Shown: positions 43,671 to 52,725 of the stretch, in pieces
Position numbering within the stretch: the first letter of the stretch is position 1
How the letters are laid out: the number at the start of each line of letters is the position of its first letter
Assembly (NCBI GenBank): GCA_002307295.1
Contig: DBTY01000021.1
Location: forward strand, 62,001-126,000
Direction of reading: 5' to 3'
Length of the DNA: 64,000 nt
From: Ignavibacteriales bacterium UBA1304
GTDB taxonomy: Bacteria; Bacteroidota; Ignavibacteria; Ignavibacteriales; Ignavibacteriaceae
Position numbers and translations under genes: made by a program
Notes under the pieces: model-generated
Seen by the model: the letters and a program-made list of their open reading frames with translations, nothing else
Databases searched by the model: none
Told to the model about the DNA's origin: nothing

Positions 43671-44582
43671 ATGAAAAAAAATATTTTTGTAATAATAGCT
43701 TCGGTACTATTTTCGATAATATTATGGGTCTCGGTTTCTTTATCGTCGGATTTTTACTATACTATTAATGTCCCGATAAAGATAATAAATTATCCCGAAG
43801 GATTCATTTCCGGCGCTGATATGCCGGAAAGAGTGTCTATTAAATTAAAAGGGAAAGGCTGGAACCTGATTCCTATCAGTATTAAACCGGATTTGAAATA
43901 TTTTGTAGCGTCGGGGAAAGACGCAGGACAGCGCGTAGTTTATTTGCAAAACAGCATTTACGAAAACAGCTGGATTAATTCAGATATTCAGGTTATAAGT
44001 TTTAGCCCGGAATCAATAAGCTTTAATGTTGAAAAAATAGGTCAAAAGGAAGTAAAAATTGTTCCAAGTCTAAATATTGGATTTAAAGAAAATTATGGGC
44101 TTGCGTCGCCAATTAAAATATACCCTGAATCTACGATTGTTTACGGACCTAAAAGCTATTTGAAAAATATAAAAGAAGTATATTCTGAAAATATAAATTA
44201 TTCTAAACTTGATAAAAAAGTTTCAGATAAAATTAAGCTAAAAGAAATAGACGGTTTCTTCTTTCGCGACAACAGCATAATGGTTAATATTGACGTTCAG
44301 CAAATTGTAGAAAAAACATTTGACAACGTTTTTGTTGAAATCAAAAATGTTCCAGCCGGCGAAGAAGTAATATTATTCCCGAATAAAATCTCTGTAGGAC
44401 TACGAGGCGGCATTGACGTGCTTGGAAAACTAACGTCAAATGACATTAAACCTTTTGTATTGTATAACGATATCCTAAAAGATACGAACGAAATGATAAC
44501 TCCAAGATTAGTTTTATCCCCGGATATAAACGCTCTGTTTTTAAAACCAACCGATGTTAAATTTATTATAAAAAAATTCTGA
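43671..44582 (+). CDS. YbbR-domain protein
   Basis: 303 residues with an N-terminal membrane segment (MKKNIFVIIASVLFSIILWV). Successive YbbR-like repeats follow: INYPEGFISGADMPERVSIK, the VYGPKSYLKNI segment that typifies the family, and VEIKNVPAGEEVILFPNKIS. In Firmicutes YbbR (CdaR) regulates the c-di-AMP synthase CdaA, but no cdaA gene adjoins this one, so that role is only a possibility. It lies 47 bases after the BMC-tail gene and 1 base before tmk. Confidence 0.8.
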   Translation: MKKNIFVIIASVLFSIILWVSVSLSSDFYYTINVPIKIINYPEGFISGADMPERVSIKLKGKGWNLIPISIKPDLKYFVASGKDAGQRVVYLQNSIYENSWINSDIQVISFSPESISFNVEKIGQKEVKIVPSLNIGFKENYGLASPIKIYPESTIVYGPKSYLKNIKEVYSENINYSKLDKKVSDKIKLKEIDGFFFRDNSIMVNIDVQQIVEKTFDNVFVEIKNVPAGEEVILFPNKISVGLRGGIDVLGKLTSNDIKPFVLYNDILKDTNEMITPRLVLSPDINALFLKPTDVKFIIKKF

Positions 44583-44583
44583 T

Positions 44584-45210
44584 ATGTTTATAACTTTTGA
44601 AGGGATTGATTTCTGCGGAAAGACAACTCAGGTAAAATTGCTCAACGACTATCTTATTGCTCATGGAAAAACCACAAAAATAATAAGAGAACCAGGCGGA
44701 ACTGAAATTTCCGAAAAAATAAGGGATATACTTCTTGATAAGAAAAACAACAAGATGACTATGGAAACAGAGTTTCTTCTTTTTTCTGCAAGCAGAGCCC
44801 AATTAATTAGAGAAAAAATTAGGCCTTATTTAGAGAACGGATTTTTCGTAATTTCAGACAGGCTGCATGATTCTTCTGTTGCATATCAGGGATTTGGACG
44901 GGGAATACCCCTTGACCAGATTATGAGCGTAAATAATTTTGCAATAGGCTCTACTCTGCCTGATCTAACTTTCTTTATTGATATCCCAGTTGAAGAAGCC
45001 GAGAGAAGAAAAAAGAATAACGGAGCTCCTGAGCTTGACCGTATTGAAGTAGCCAAAAGAGAATTTTTTGAAAATGTTCGGAAAGGTTTCCTTTATCTAT
45101 CTGAAAAAGAGAAACGATTTAGAAGAATAAATGGTTTATTATCAGTAGAAAATATTCACGAATTAATATTAGAAGAACTTAAGAAGTATGAAAAAGATAA
45201 ATGTATTTAA
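44584..45210 (+). CDS. tmk: Thymidylate kinase
   Basis: 208 residues. The P-loop MFITFEGIDFCGKTTQVKLL is at residues 1-20, REPGGTEISEKIR is the DRX-like dTMP region, SDRLHDSSVAYQGFGRG the conserved DRY/H segment. It phosphorylates dTMP to dTDP, needed for DNA synthesis. The stop overlaps the S41 protease start by 23 bases, so the two are co-translated. Confidence 0.95.
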   Translation: MFITFEGIDFCGKTTQVKLLNDYLIAHGKTTKIIREPGGTEISEKIRDILLDKKNNKMTMETEFLLFSASRAQLIREKIRPYLENGFFVISDRLHDSSVAYQGFGRGIPLDQIMSVNNFAIGSTLPDLTFFIDIPVEEAERRKKNNGAPELDRIEVAKREFFENVRKGFLYLSEKEKRFRRINGLLSVENIHELILEELKKYEKDKCI

Positions 45211-46852
45211 TAGCCGTAAAAAAGTAATTGCGCTTTCATTTTTGTTCCTACTACTTTCGGCCGGTTTTGTTTTTGTTAAAGACAATTACTATGAAATATC
45301 CAAAAGCATTGAATTATTTGGGCTAGTCTATAAAGAAGTTTCCTTTAACTATGTTGATGAAATTTCTCCTGACGAGTTTATGAAAGCCGGAATAAGAGGC
45401 ATGTTAGCTTCTCTTGATCCTTATACGGTGTATCTGGATGAAAAAAACAAAGGCGATATTGATTTGCTTACTAACGGAAAGTATGGCGGCATTGGCGTAT
45501 CAATTGGAGTAAGAAACGATAAAGTTACGGTGCTTGAATTGATGGACGGTTATGCGGCTCAACGGCAGGGAGTAAGAATAGGCGATATAATTTTAAGCGT
45601 AGACAATAGAGAAATTACAAAAGATAATTTTGATAAAATATCTTCGTTTGTTAAAGGAGAGCCGGGAACCATAGTAGAATTAAAATTACTTCGAGACGAC
45701 GAACCGGATACTTTGAAGTTCGATCTTGTTCGTGAAGAAATACTGGTTAAAAGCCTGACTTATGCTGGCTTCTATCCGGAAAATAGCAACAACGTATACT
45801 TGAAATTAACAAGCTTCAGCAGAACAGCAGGCGATGAAATTAAAAAGGCTCTGAAAGATTTGCAGACTCAAAAGCCAATAAATTCTGTGGTGCTTGATTT
45901 ACGAGGCAATCCAGGCGGATTGCTTGACGTAGCAGTTGACATATGCAACAAGTTTATATCAAAAGGCGCGCTAATAGTTTCTACTAAAGGCCGCGATACA
46001 ACGCAAACTAAGTTTTATTATGCATCGCAAGAGCCAATGCTTAATAAAACGAAACTTATCGTATTAATAAATGAAGGTACGGCTTCCGCTTCTGAAATTG
46101 TAGCCGGAGCCATACAGGATCATGATAGAGGCGTTATTATTGGAACTAAATCGTTTGGAAAGGGGTTGGTTCAAACTATTACTCCTTTGATGTATAATTC
46201 TTCTATCAAAATTACTACGGCTAAGTATTATACGCCAAGCGGCAGATGTATTCAGAAGATAGATTATTCAAAAAAGAACGATGTTTTTTCGAAACCGAAT
46301 TTAATGAGCGCAAGTATTTTTAATACGGATAATAAAAGAAAAGTATATGCCGCAGGCGGAATAACCCCTGATTCATTGATCGAAGACGAGGATGAAAGCG
46401 GTATTGTGAAATTTTTACAGGCCAAAGGCGTTTTCTTTAAATTTGCAAATCATTTTGTAAATCAAAATAATAAGATTAATTTTGAAAAAGCGTCTGACGA
46501 TAAATTATTTTCTGAATTTGAAACATTCACAAAAAATCTAAATGACGAATATAAATCTGAATCTTTGAGAAAAGTTGAACAGCTTATTGAAGCTTCAAAA
46601 GGAAAAAATGCAGATAAAGATATTCTTGAAGATTTATTACGATTGAAAAAGCATTATCAAAAAGCGTCGTTAAATGAAATATCTAAAGGGAAAAAAGAAG
46701 TAGTTGAGGAAATTAAAACTGAATTAGCTTCACGTTATTATGGTTATGAAGGAAGAGTAAAGGCAGATTTGCAATTTGATAAACAATTTCAGGTCAGTTT
46801 AAAAGTGCTTAAAGATAATTCGAAATATGAAAAATTACTACACAACAATTGA
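45188..46852 (+). CDS. Carboxy-terminal processing S41 protease (CtpA/Prc family)
   Basis: 554 residues with an N-terminal signal anchor (IALSFLFLLLSAGFVFV). A PDZ domain at about residues 95-175 (YGGIGVSIGVRNDKVTVLEL, GVRIGDIILSVDNREI) precedes the S41 core with VVLDLRGNPGGLLDVAVDI, INEGTASASEIVAGAIQDHD (nucleophile Ser) and GTKSFGKGLVQTI (catalytic Lys). The remaining 150 residues are a helical tail. CtpA-type proteases trim proteins in the periplasm. It starts 23 bases inside tmk. Confidence 0.94.
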   Translation: MKKINVFNSRKKVIALSFLFLLLSAGFVFVKDNYYEISKSIELFGLVYKEVSFNYVDEISPDEFMKAGIRGMLASLDPYTVYLDEKNKGDIDLLTNGKYGGIGVSIGVRNDKVTVLELMDGYAAQRQGVRIGDIILSVDNREITKDNFDKISSFVKGEPGTIVELKLLRDDEPDTLKFDLVREEILVKSLTYAGFYPENSNNVYLKLTSFSRTAGDEIKKALKDLQTQKPINSVVLDLRGNPGGLLDVAVDICNKFISKGALIVSTKGRDTTQTKFYYASQEPMLNKTKLIVLINEGTASASEIVAGAIQDHDRGVIIGTKSFGKGLVQTITPLMYNSSIKITTAKYYTPSGRCIQKIDYSKKNDVFSKPNLMSASIFNTDNKRKVYAAGGITPDSLIEDEDESGIVKFLQAKGVFFKFANHFVNQNNKINFEKASDDKLFSEFETFTKNLNDEYKSESLRKVEQLIEASKGKNADKDILEDLLRLKKHYQKASLNEISKGKKEVVEEIKTELASRYYGYEGRVKADLQFDKQFQVSLKVLKDNSKYEKLLHNN

Positions 46853-46858
46853 TATTTG

Positions 46859-47170
46859 ATGCATAGCAAACATAAACGTTCGATAATAAAAGAAACGGGC
46901 TTCTTATTAAGAAGAGATCCGATATATATGAAGTGTCCTTCATGCGGCGAGCAGAATACAATTCATAAATCAAGAACGAGAACTTTTATAGAAACGGCGA
47001 TTAACGCCGTTTCTTTGTTTAAATTGTACCGTTGCAAAAAATGCGGATGGAGGGGGTATCTGCCAACGATTATAATAACATATCGTTCAATAAAAAACTT
47101 AATATTTTATTTATTCTTTGCAGTTATTGCATCTCTCATACTGTTGCAGATTCTAAAAAGAATAAGTTAA
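46859..47170 (+). CDS. Zinc-ribbon membrane protein
   Basis: 103 residues from the ATG at 46859 (a TTG one codon earlier is less likely). MKCPSCGEQNTIHKSRTRTF and YRCKKCGWRGYLP give one CxxC plus CxxC zinc ribbon about residues 22-60, and a single membrane helix (IFYLFFAVIASLILLQIL) ends the protein. The family is not recognised. It starts 6 bases past the S41 protease stop. An odd feature is a terminator-like hairpin within the coding sequence at 46991-47020. Confidence 0.75.
   Translation: MHSKHKRSIIKETGFLLRRDPIYMKCPSCGEQNTIHKSRTRTFIETAINAVSLFKLYRCKKCGWRGYLPTIIITYRSIKNLIFYLFFAVIASLILLQILKRIS
46991..47020 (+). terminator. Terminator-like hairpin inside the zinc-ribbon gene
   Basis: GAAACGGCG at 46991-46999 pairs perfectly with CGCCGTTTC at 47005-47013 across a 5-base loop, followed by TTTGTTT. 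It lies within the coding sequence (between the two CxxC halves), so it could attenuate transcription of the gene's second half. Confidence 0.4.
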
Positions 47171-47481
47171 ATAACTTAGATTTATAATCCTCACACATTT
47201 CCTCCTCAACATCACCCTGAATACAGACGTAAATTTATTTGTTTCAAAACAATTACTGGAATTATTAAAAAACATTTTGTTTTTTTCAAGTAATTAATTA
47301 TGTTACAAACAACAAACTCGTGTGTCCATTTACAGAAAAAAAAGAAAAAATAAATCAGAAGTATTGAACTTTTAGCTTGAAGTTTTTTGTTTTAGAAAAA
47401 TCATAAACTATATTTTTATTTAGTAAGAAATTAGCTCTAGACAATAATTAACTTTTATTAGCAACTAAATTAAAAGTTCTG
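47171..47481. other. 311-base intergenic region before the respiratory operon
   Basis: Very AT-rich with no coding frame. AAAAAAC/GTTTTTT at 47267-47285 may form a weak hairpin. The most convincing element is the promoter-like pair at 47386-47416. Nothing else was recognised. Confidence 0.6.
47386..47416 (+). promoter_or_regulatory. Candidate promoter of the alternative complex III operon
   Basis: TTTG at 47386-47389, exactly 19 bases, then TATATTTT at 47409-47416. Only the final base differs from TTTG-N19-TAnnTTTG. Transcription would begin about 60 bases before actA. Confidence 0.55.
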
Positions 47482-48051
47482 ATGAAAAATTCTTTACTCG
47501 ATTATATCTTAAGGGTGAGATTCCCGGTTATTTTATTTGTCGTAATTGCTTCTTTTACAATTACCTATTTTGCGTCCCGTACAGAACGGGATGGAATAGG
47601 CTATACCCCTGCGCAACCGATCAACTTTTCGCATAAGCTTCACGCCGGACAAATGCAAATTGATTGTAAATACTGCCACACAGGAGTCGAAAAATCGAGA
47701 CATGCAAGCGTTCCTTCTCCTTCTGTTTGCATGAACTGCCACCGCGTCGCGCGTAAAGACAAACCAGAAATTATTAAACTTGCAAAATACTATAATGATG
47801 GAACTCCTATTCTATGGAAAAGAATACATAAGGTTCCAGACTTCGCATATTTTAACCACAGCGTTCATGTAAACAAAGGAATTGATTGTAAATCGTGTCA
47901 TGGAAACGTAGATCAAATGGATAAAATTGCCCAAATGAACTCTTTTTCAATGGGCGCATGTTTAGATTGTCATCGGAACGCACATGCAAAAGTCCCGGAA
48001 TCGACCATGCTTAAAAACGGACCGGAAAATTGTTACGCTTGTCACAGGTAA
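47482..48051 (+). CDS. actA: Alternative complex III pentaheme cytochrome c subunit ActA
   Basis: 189 residues with an N-terminal membrane anchor (RFPVILFVVIASFTITYFA). Five c-type heme motifs are seen: CKYCH, CMNCH, CKSCH, CLDCH and CYACH, the last only a residue from the C-terminus. FSHKLHAGQMQIDCKYCH and YFNHSVHVNKGIDCKSCH carry the distal histidines. ActA passes electrons from the quinol side of the complex to ActE or to downstream cytochromes in the periplasm. It begins the operon; the promoter-like element is about 65 bases upstream. Confidence 0.95.
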   Translation: MKNSLLDYILRVRFPVILFVVIASFTITYFASRTERDGIGYTPAQPINFSHKLHAGQMQIDCKYCHTGVEKSRHASVPSPSVCMNCHRVARKDKPEIIKLAKYYNDGTPILWKRIHKVPDFAYFNHSVHVNKGIDCKSCHGNVDQMDKIAQMNSFSMGACLDCHRNAHAKVPESTMLKNGPENCYACHR

Positions 48052-48081
48052 AATATTTTATAATTATTAAAAATATATCCT

Positions 48082-48255
48082 ATGGAAAGAAAGAAATTTA
48101 TTGTTTCAGCCGGAGCTGCTCTAGTTGGAATCGCTTTTATTAAATCGATTCCATTTATGAGTTTCTTTTCCTCGCAAAAAAAAGGAAATAAGCCCAAAGC
48201 TATTCCAAATCCGCTTGCAGTGAGCAGAAAAAAAACAGGCGGCGCGAATGTCTGA
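48082..48255 (+). CDS. 57-residue single-helix membrane peptide in the ACIII operon
   Basis: The ATG at 48082 opens a 57-codon frame that ends in TGA at 48253-48255, overlapping the actB start by 8 bases. It begins MERKKFIVSAGAALVGIAF, a Tat-like or membrane-spanning segment, then a basic tail (KKGNKPKAIPNPLAVSRKKT). Its place between actA and actB, the overlap with actB and the reading frame suggest a real gene. ACIII of other phyla contains small extra subunits (such as ActG/ActI), so this could be a further subunit; that is inference. Confidence 0.65.
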   Translation: MERKKFIVSAGAALVGIAFIKSIPFMSFFSSQKKGNKPKAIPNPLAVSRKKTGGANV

Positions 48256-51200
48256 AAATAAAGAAAACATATCATCGCCCAAAGATAACACACCTGACTC
48301 TAATTACTGGAAGAGTTTCAAGGAATTATATCAAAATAAAAGCGAAATAGACAACAACGCTTCTGATTCTTCATCAATAGACGATTTAAGTTCATCAGGG
48401 CTTTCTGGAATGTCGCGCAGGAAGTTTTTTGCATTAATTGGAGCTTCGGCGGCCTTAGCAGGCGTAGGCTGTTCTGATTATAGGGATAAGGGAGAAATTG
48501 TTCCATACAACGTTAAACCAGAAGAAATTACTGCCGGAAAAGAAAATTTTTATGCGTCAACGTGCGACGCATGTACAAACAGCTGCGGTATACTTATTAA
48601 AACAAGGGAAGGACGTCCAATAAAAATAGACGGCAACCCGGATCATCCAGTAAATAAAGGGAAAATATGCGCAAGGGGACAGGCGAACATACTTAATCTT
48701 TATGATCCCGAACGCCTAAAAGAACCTTTAACGGGCGGTTCAGGCTTTTATTCCGCTGTAAAGTGGGATAAAGCCGATAAAGAAATTCAGGCTTTATTTG
48801 CTAAGGCAAATTCTTCAGGAAAAGAAATTATATTTGTCACTCATACAATAACGTCTCCTTCGCTAAAAAAAGTATTTGATGATTTTAAGGAAAAATATCC
48901 GACAACTAAAGTTTATTCTTATGAATTGTTTAACAGCGAAGTTAAAAATTCTGCATGGCTGAAATGTTATGGCAAAGGGAATTTCCCTTTGATTAACTGG
49001 AATAAAGCCAAAATTATTCTTACTCTCGAAGGGGATATTTTGAGTTCAGAAGGGCACAAAGTTGAAACGTTAAGAATGTTTACGGAAAAAAGAGACGTTT
49101 CAAAACCAAAAGATTACAGCAGATTGTATTGCGTAGAAGGCGATATGTCAGTAACTGGAATGAATGCAGATTACAGACTGAAATTACGTCCTGACGCTCA
49201 ATTCGATTTTGTAATGTCTCTATTAAATGAAATAGTAATTAAAAAAAATATTTCCAATTCTTCGGTAAGCTCCATATTGTCGGCTAAATTAAATAATTAT
49301 TCTCTTAAGAGCTTTGCAGAAAAATATGGATTATCAATTAAAACTCTTAACTTCCTTATTGCCGATCTTATTAAAAATCAGGGCAGGAGTATTGTTTATG
49401 CAGGCAATTCGTTAAGCGAGGAAACCCACATTGCAACGAATCTGCTTAATGAAATTATTAGTTCTGAAGAATTATACAATAAAGAAAAAGAAACTCTCTC
49501 ACTTCAGAAACTTTCTAATATTAAAGAGCTTGTAGAATTAGTCTGGAAAATGAAATCGGGCAAAGTTGGAGTATTGGTTCATTTTGATTCCAATCCAGTA
49601 TATCATTTTCCTAAAAACTTAGAATATGAGTCTGGGTTAAAAAATGTTGAAACTATTATCAGTCTTGTGCAGCTTGAAAACGAGTCCTCATTGTACGCAA
49701 AATACATATTGCCTATCAATCATACATTTGAAAGCTGGGGCGATTATAAAACGAGGACAGGATTAATAAGTCTGCAACAGCCTGTTATCGCTCCTCTTTA
49801 TAATACCCGGCAAAAAGAAGCAATAGCGCTTAATTGGTTAGCTCAAGATGCCGCTAAATACCAGGCGAATTTCTATTATGAGTATTTACGCTCCCGTTGG
49901 GAAAAAGAAGTATTCCCAGTAAGCTTAACGCAATTAGATTTTAAGGATTTTTGGAATGCGTCTTTGCACGACGGCATTGCATATCAAAAAGACGAATCAA
50001 AAATAGCATTTTCATTTATAACAGCTTCGTTAGCCGATATATCGTCTTCGCCTAAAAAATCTGAAGGATTTAGTCTTTTATTAAAAGAGAGTTATGCTCT
50101 TGGCGACGGTAGATTTTCCAACAATGGCTGGCTTCAGGAATTGCCGCACCCGGTTTCTAAAATAGTTTGGGATAATTATGCAGCAATATCTGAAAGTTCT
50201 GCAAAAGAGCTAAATGCAAAAACAAATGATCTGATTGAAATTGAAGTAAACGGACAAAAATGCGAACTACCCGTATTGATTCAACCGGGCATAGCCCATA
50301 ATACAATCGCAGTTCAGCTTGGTTACGGAAGAAGTAAAACAGGAATTATTGGCGTTAATGTTGGGCATAATGCAAATGTATTGTTATCTAAAGAAAAGAA
50401 TTCTTCTCCATGGTTATATTCAAACGTAAAAATAAGTAAAACAGGAAGGACGTATAAACTTATTTCTTCTCAGGAGGCAAACGACTTTGATAATACGTTA
50501 ACAAAAGACGCGCATATTAAGAGAGAAATTATAAGAGAAGGAACAGTTGAAGAGTATAAAAAGAATCCAGCTTTTCTGAAAGAAGAAAAGAAGGAAGAAA
50601 AAGAAAGCATTTATAAGGTTCACGAGTACAGAGACGTTAAATGGGGAATGTCGATTGACCAGAATAAATGCATTGGCTGCGGAGATTGTGTTGCAGCCTG
50701 CAATGTTGAAAATAATATCCCAGTAGTTGGTAAAGATCAGGTTGAAAAAGGCAGAAACATGCAGTGGTTAAGGGTTGACCGGTATTACGCAGGAACCTCA
50801 GAAGAGCCTATTGTAAGCCATCAGCCAATGTTATGCCAGCATTGCGATAAAGCTCCGTGCGAGCAGGTTTGTCCTGTAGCGGCTACTACTCACAGTCCTG
50901 ACGGATTGAACCAAATGGTTTATAACCGATGCGTTGGCACAAGATACTGTTCTAATAACTGTCCTTACAAAGTAAGACGATTTAACTTCTTTAATTTCAG
51001 AGATCATTTTAGAAATGGGATTTACGAATCGCCAGTTTTATCGTTGCTTCATAATCCAGAAGTCACGGTAAGATCGCGTGGAGTTATGGAAAAATGTACA
51101 TTCTGTATTCAACGCATTATGGAAGCTCGCGAAGAAGCAATAAGGAATAATGTTCCATTAAAAGGCAGCGACGTAAAAACGGCGTGTCAGGAATCGTGTA

Positions 51201-51361
51201 ACGCAAATGCAATAAACTTTGGCGATATAAACGATAAAGAATCTGAATTTTCAGAGTACAGAAATCATGAATTAGGTTATTATGTATTGGATGACGTGAA
51301 TACCCGCCCGAATGTGACATATATAGCAAAATTAAGAAATATAAGTTCGGAGGAAAAATAG
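48248..51361 (+). CDS. actB: Alternative complex III Fe-S/molybdopterin-like subunit ActB (Tat-variant)
   Basis: 1037 residues. About 54 residues (including NYWKSFKELYQN) precede an internal Tat signal (MSRRKFFALIGASAALAGVG), the layout of Tat-variant-translocated ACIII subunits. The N-terminal half is a molybdopterin-oxidoreductase-like domain with an Fe-S site (CDACTNSCGILIKTREGRPI, NKGKICARGQ); in ACIII this half carries no molybdenum. The C-terminal ferredoxin part (from about residue 795) has four cysteine sets: IDQNKCIGCGDCVAACNVEN, QHCDKAPCEQVCP, NRCVGTRYCSNNCP and EKCTFCIQR. These form the electron wire from ActC to ActA. It overlaps actC by one base. Confidence 0.95.
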   Translation: MSENKENISSPKDNTPDSNYWKSFKELYQNKSEIDNNASDSSSIDDLSSSGLSGMSRRKFFALIGASAALAGVGCSDYRDKGEIVPYNVKPEEITAGKENFYASTCDACTNSCGILIKTREGRPIKIDGNPDHPVNKGKICARGQANILNLYDPERLKEPLTGGSGFYSAVKWDKADKEIQALFAKANSSGKEIIFVTHTITSPSLKKVFDDFKEKYPTTKVYSYELFNSEVKNSAWLKCYGKGNFPLINWNKAKIILTLEGDILSSEGHKVETLRMFTEKRDVSKPKDYSRLYCVEGDMSVTGMNADYRLKLRPDAQFDFVMSLLNEIVIKKNISNSSVSSILSAKLNNYSLKSFAEKYGLSIKTLNFLIADLIKNQGRSIVYAGNSLSEETHIATNLLNEIISSEELYNKEKETLSLQKLSNIKELVELVWKMKSGKVGVLVHFDSNPVYHFPKNLEYESGLKNVETIISLVQLENESSLYAKYILPINHTFESWGDYKTRTGLISLQQPVIAPLYNTRQKEAIALNWLAQDAAKYQANFYYEYLRSRWEKEVFPVSLTQLDFKDFWNASLHDGIAYQKDESKIAFSFITASLADISSSPKKSEGFSLLLKESYALGDGRFSNNGWLQELPHPVSKIVWDNYAAISESSAKELNAKTNDLIEIEVNGQKCELPVLIQPGIAHNTIAVQLGYGRSKTGIIGVNVGHNANVLLSKEKNSSPWLYSNVKISKTGRTYKLISSQEANDFDNTLTKDAHIKREIIREGTVEEYKKNPAFLKEEKKEEKESIYKVHEYRDVKWGMSIDQNKCIGCGDCVAACNVENNIPVVGKDQVEKGRNMQWLRVDRYYAGTSEEPIVSHQPMLCQHCDKAPCEQVCPVAATTHSPDGLNQMVYNRCVGTRYCSNNCPYKVRRFNFFNFRDHFRNGIYESPVLSLLHNPEVTVRSRGVMEKCTFCIQRIMEAREEAIRNNVPLKGSDVKTACQESCNANAINFGDINDKESEFSEYRNHELGYYVLDDVNTRPNVTYIAKLRNISSEEK

Positions 51362-52725
51362 TGGATATCGATTATTCTGTTGAACTGCCAGTAGTTGAAG
51401 GAAGACCGGCATTAGCGGATATAGAGCGGGTAATAGCCCGTCCAATGGAAGAGAAACCCTCCAAAAAATTTTTTATAGCTCTTGGCATAACCACAACCAT
51501 GCTTTTATTCGGAGCTGTATGCCTTGGTCTGACATTTTTCTACGGAATTGGAATGTGGGGGAATAATCAGCCTGTTGGATGGGGATTTGATATTGTTAAT
51601 TTTGTTTTTTGGGTTGGAATTGGACACGCAGGAACGCTTATTTCCGCAGTCCTCTTTTTACTTCGCCAAAAATGGAGAACAGGTATAGCGCGTTTTGCCG
51701 AAGCTATGACAATCTTTGCAGTTATGTGCGCAGGTATCTTCCCGTTGATTCATACTGGCAGACCCTGGTTAGCGGGATATTTATTCCCTTATCCTAATCA
51801 AAACGGTTTGTGGGTTAATTTTACTTCGCCTCTTTTGTGGGATGTATTTGCAGTATCAACATACTTTACAGTTTCATTAGTATTCTGGTACATTGGTTTA
51901 ATCCCTGATTTAGCCACTATGCGCGATAGAACAAACAATCCAATAAAAAAAACTATTTATTCTATTTTTAGTTTAGGATGGCGGCACTCTCACAGGCACT
52001 GGCAGCATTATGAAAAAGCCTATATGCTCCTTGCAGGTTTTGCAACTCCGTTGGTATTATCTGTGCATACTATCGTTAGTTTTGACTTTGCCGTCTCTGT
52101 AATTCCCGGATGGCATACGACAATATTTCCTCCGTATTTTGTCGCGGGCGCAATATTTTCTGGCTTTGCAATGGTAGTTACAGTTCTGGTATTTGTAAGA
52201 ACTATATTTAATCTTGAACACATTATTACGTTAGATCACTTAGAAAAAATGAATAAGGTGATTCTCGCTACAGGCATGTTAGTGGGTTATGCGTACGGAA
52301 TGGAGTTTTTTATCGCATGGTATAGCGGACAGGACATAGAGCGTTTTGTATTCATTAACAGAGCCTTTGGCCCATATGCATGGGCTTACTGGATAATGGT
52401 AAGCTGCAACGTTCTTGTGCCTCAATTTTTCTGGATAAGAAAAGTCCGGCGTTCAGTTCCTCTTATGATGATTATAGTGATATTAGTCAACGTAGGCATG
52501 TGGTTCGAAAGATTTGTAATTGTGGTATCTTCGCTTCATAGGGATTTTTTACCATCAAGCTGGGGTTACTATAAACCTACTATAATTGATTTTGGCATTT
52601 TAATAGGGAGTTTTGGTCTGTTCTTTACATTGGTTTTACTATTCACAAAATCATTGCCAGTCGTTTCAATTTCTGAAGTAAAAGCTGTTGTAGAAGGCGC
52701 TCAGCCTTCTCATCATGGAGATTAA
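51361..52725 (+). CDS. actC: Alternative complex III quinol-binding membrane subunit ActC (NrfD family)
   Basis: 454 residues from a GTG start overlapping the actB stop (TAGTG). About ten membrane helices are present, with the NrfD/PsrC-like stretches FWVGIGHAGTLISAVLFLLR, MTIFAVMCAGIFPLIHTGRP and GWHTTIFPPYFVAGAIFSGF. His and Asp residues in these helices are the expected quinol site and proton path. It oxidises menaquinol and passes electrons to ActB. The next gene begins within its last codons (11-base overlap). Confidence 0.95.
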   Translation: MDIDYSVELPVVEGRPALADIERVIARPMEEKPSKKFFIALGITTTMLLFGAVCLGLTFFYGIGMWGNNQPVGWGFDIVNFVFWVGIGHAGTLISAVLFLLRQKWRTGIARFAEAMTIFAVMCAGIFPLIHTGRPWLAGYLFPYPNQNGLWVNFTSPLLWDVFAVSTYFTVSLVFWYIGLIPDLATMRDRTNNPIKKTIYSIFSLGWRHSHRHWQHYEKAYMLLAGFATPLVLSVHTIVSFDFAVSVIPGWHTTIFPPYFVAGAIFSGFAMVVTVLVFVRTIFNLEHIITLDHLEKMNKVILATGMLVGYAYGMEFFIAWYSGQDIERFVFINRAFGPYAWAYWIMVSCNVLVPQFFWIRKVRRSVPLMMIIVILVNVGMWFERFVIVVSSLHRDFLPSSWGYYKPTIIDFGILIGSFGLFFTLVLLFTKSLPVVSISEVKAVVEGAQPSHHGD

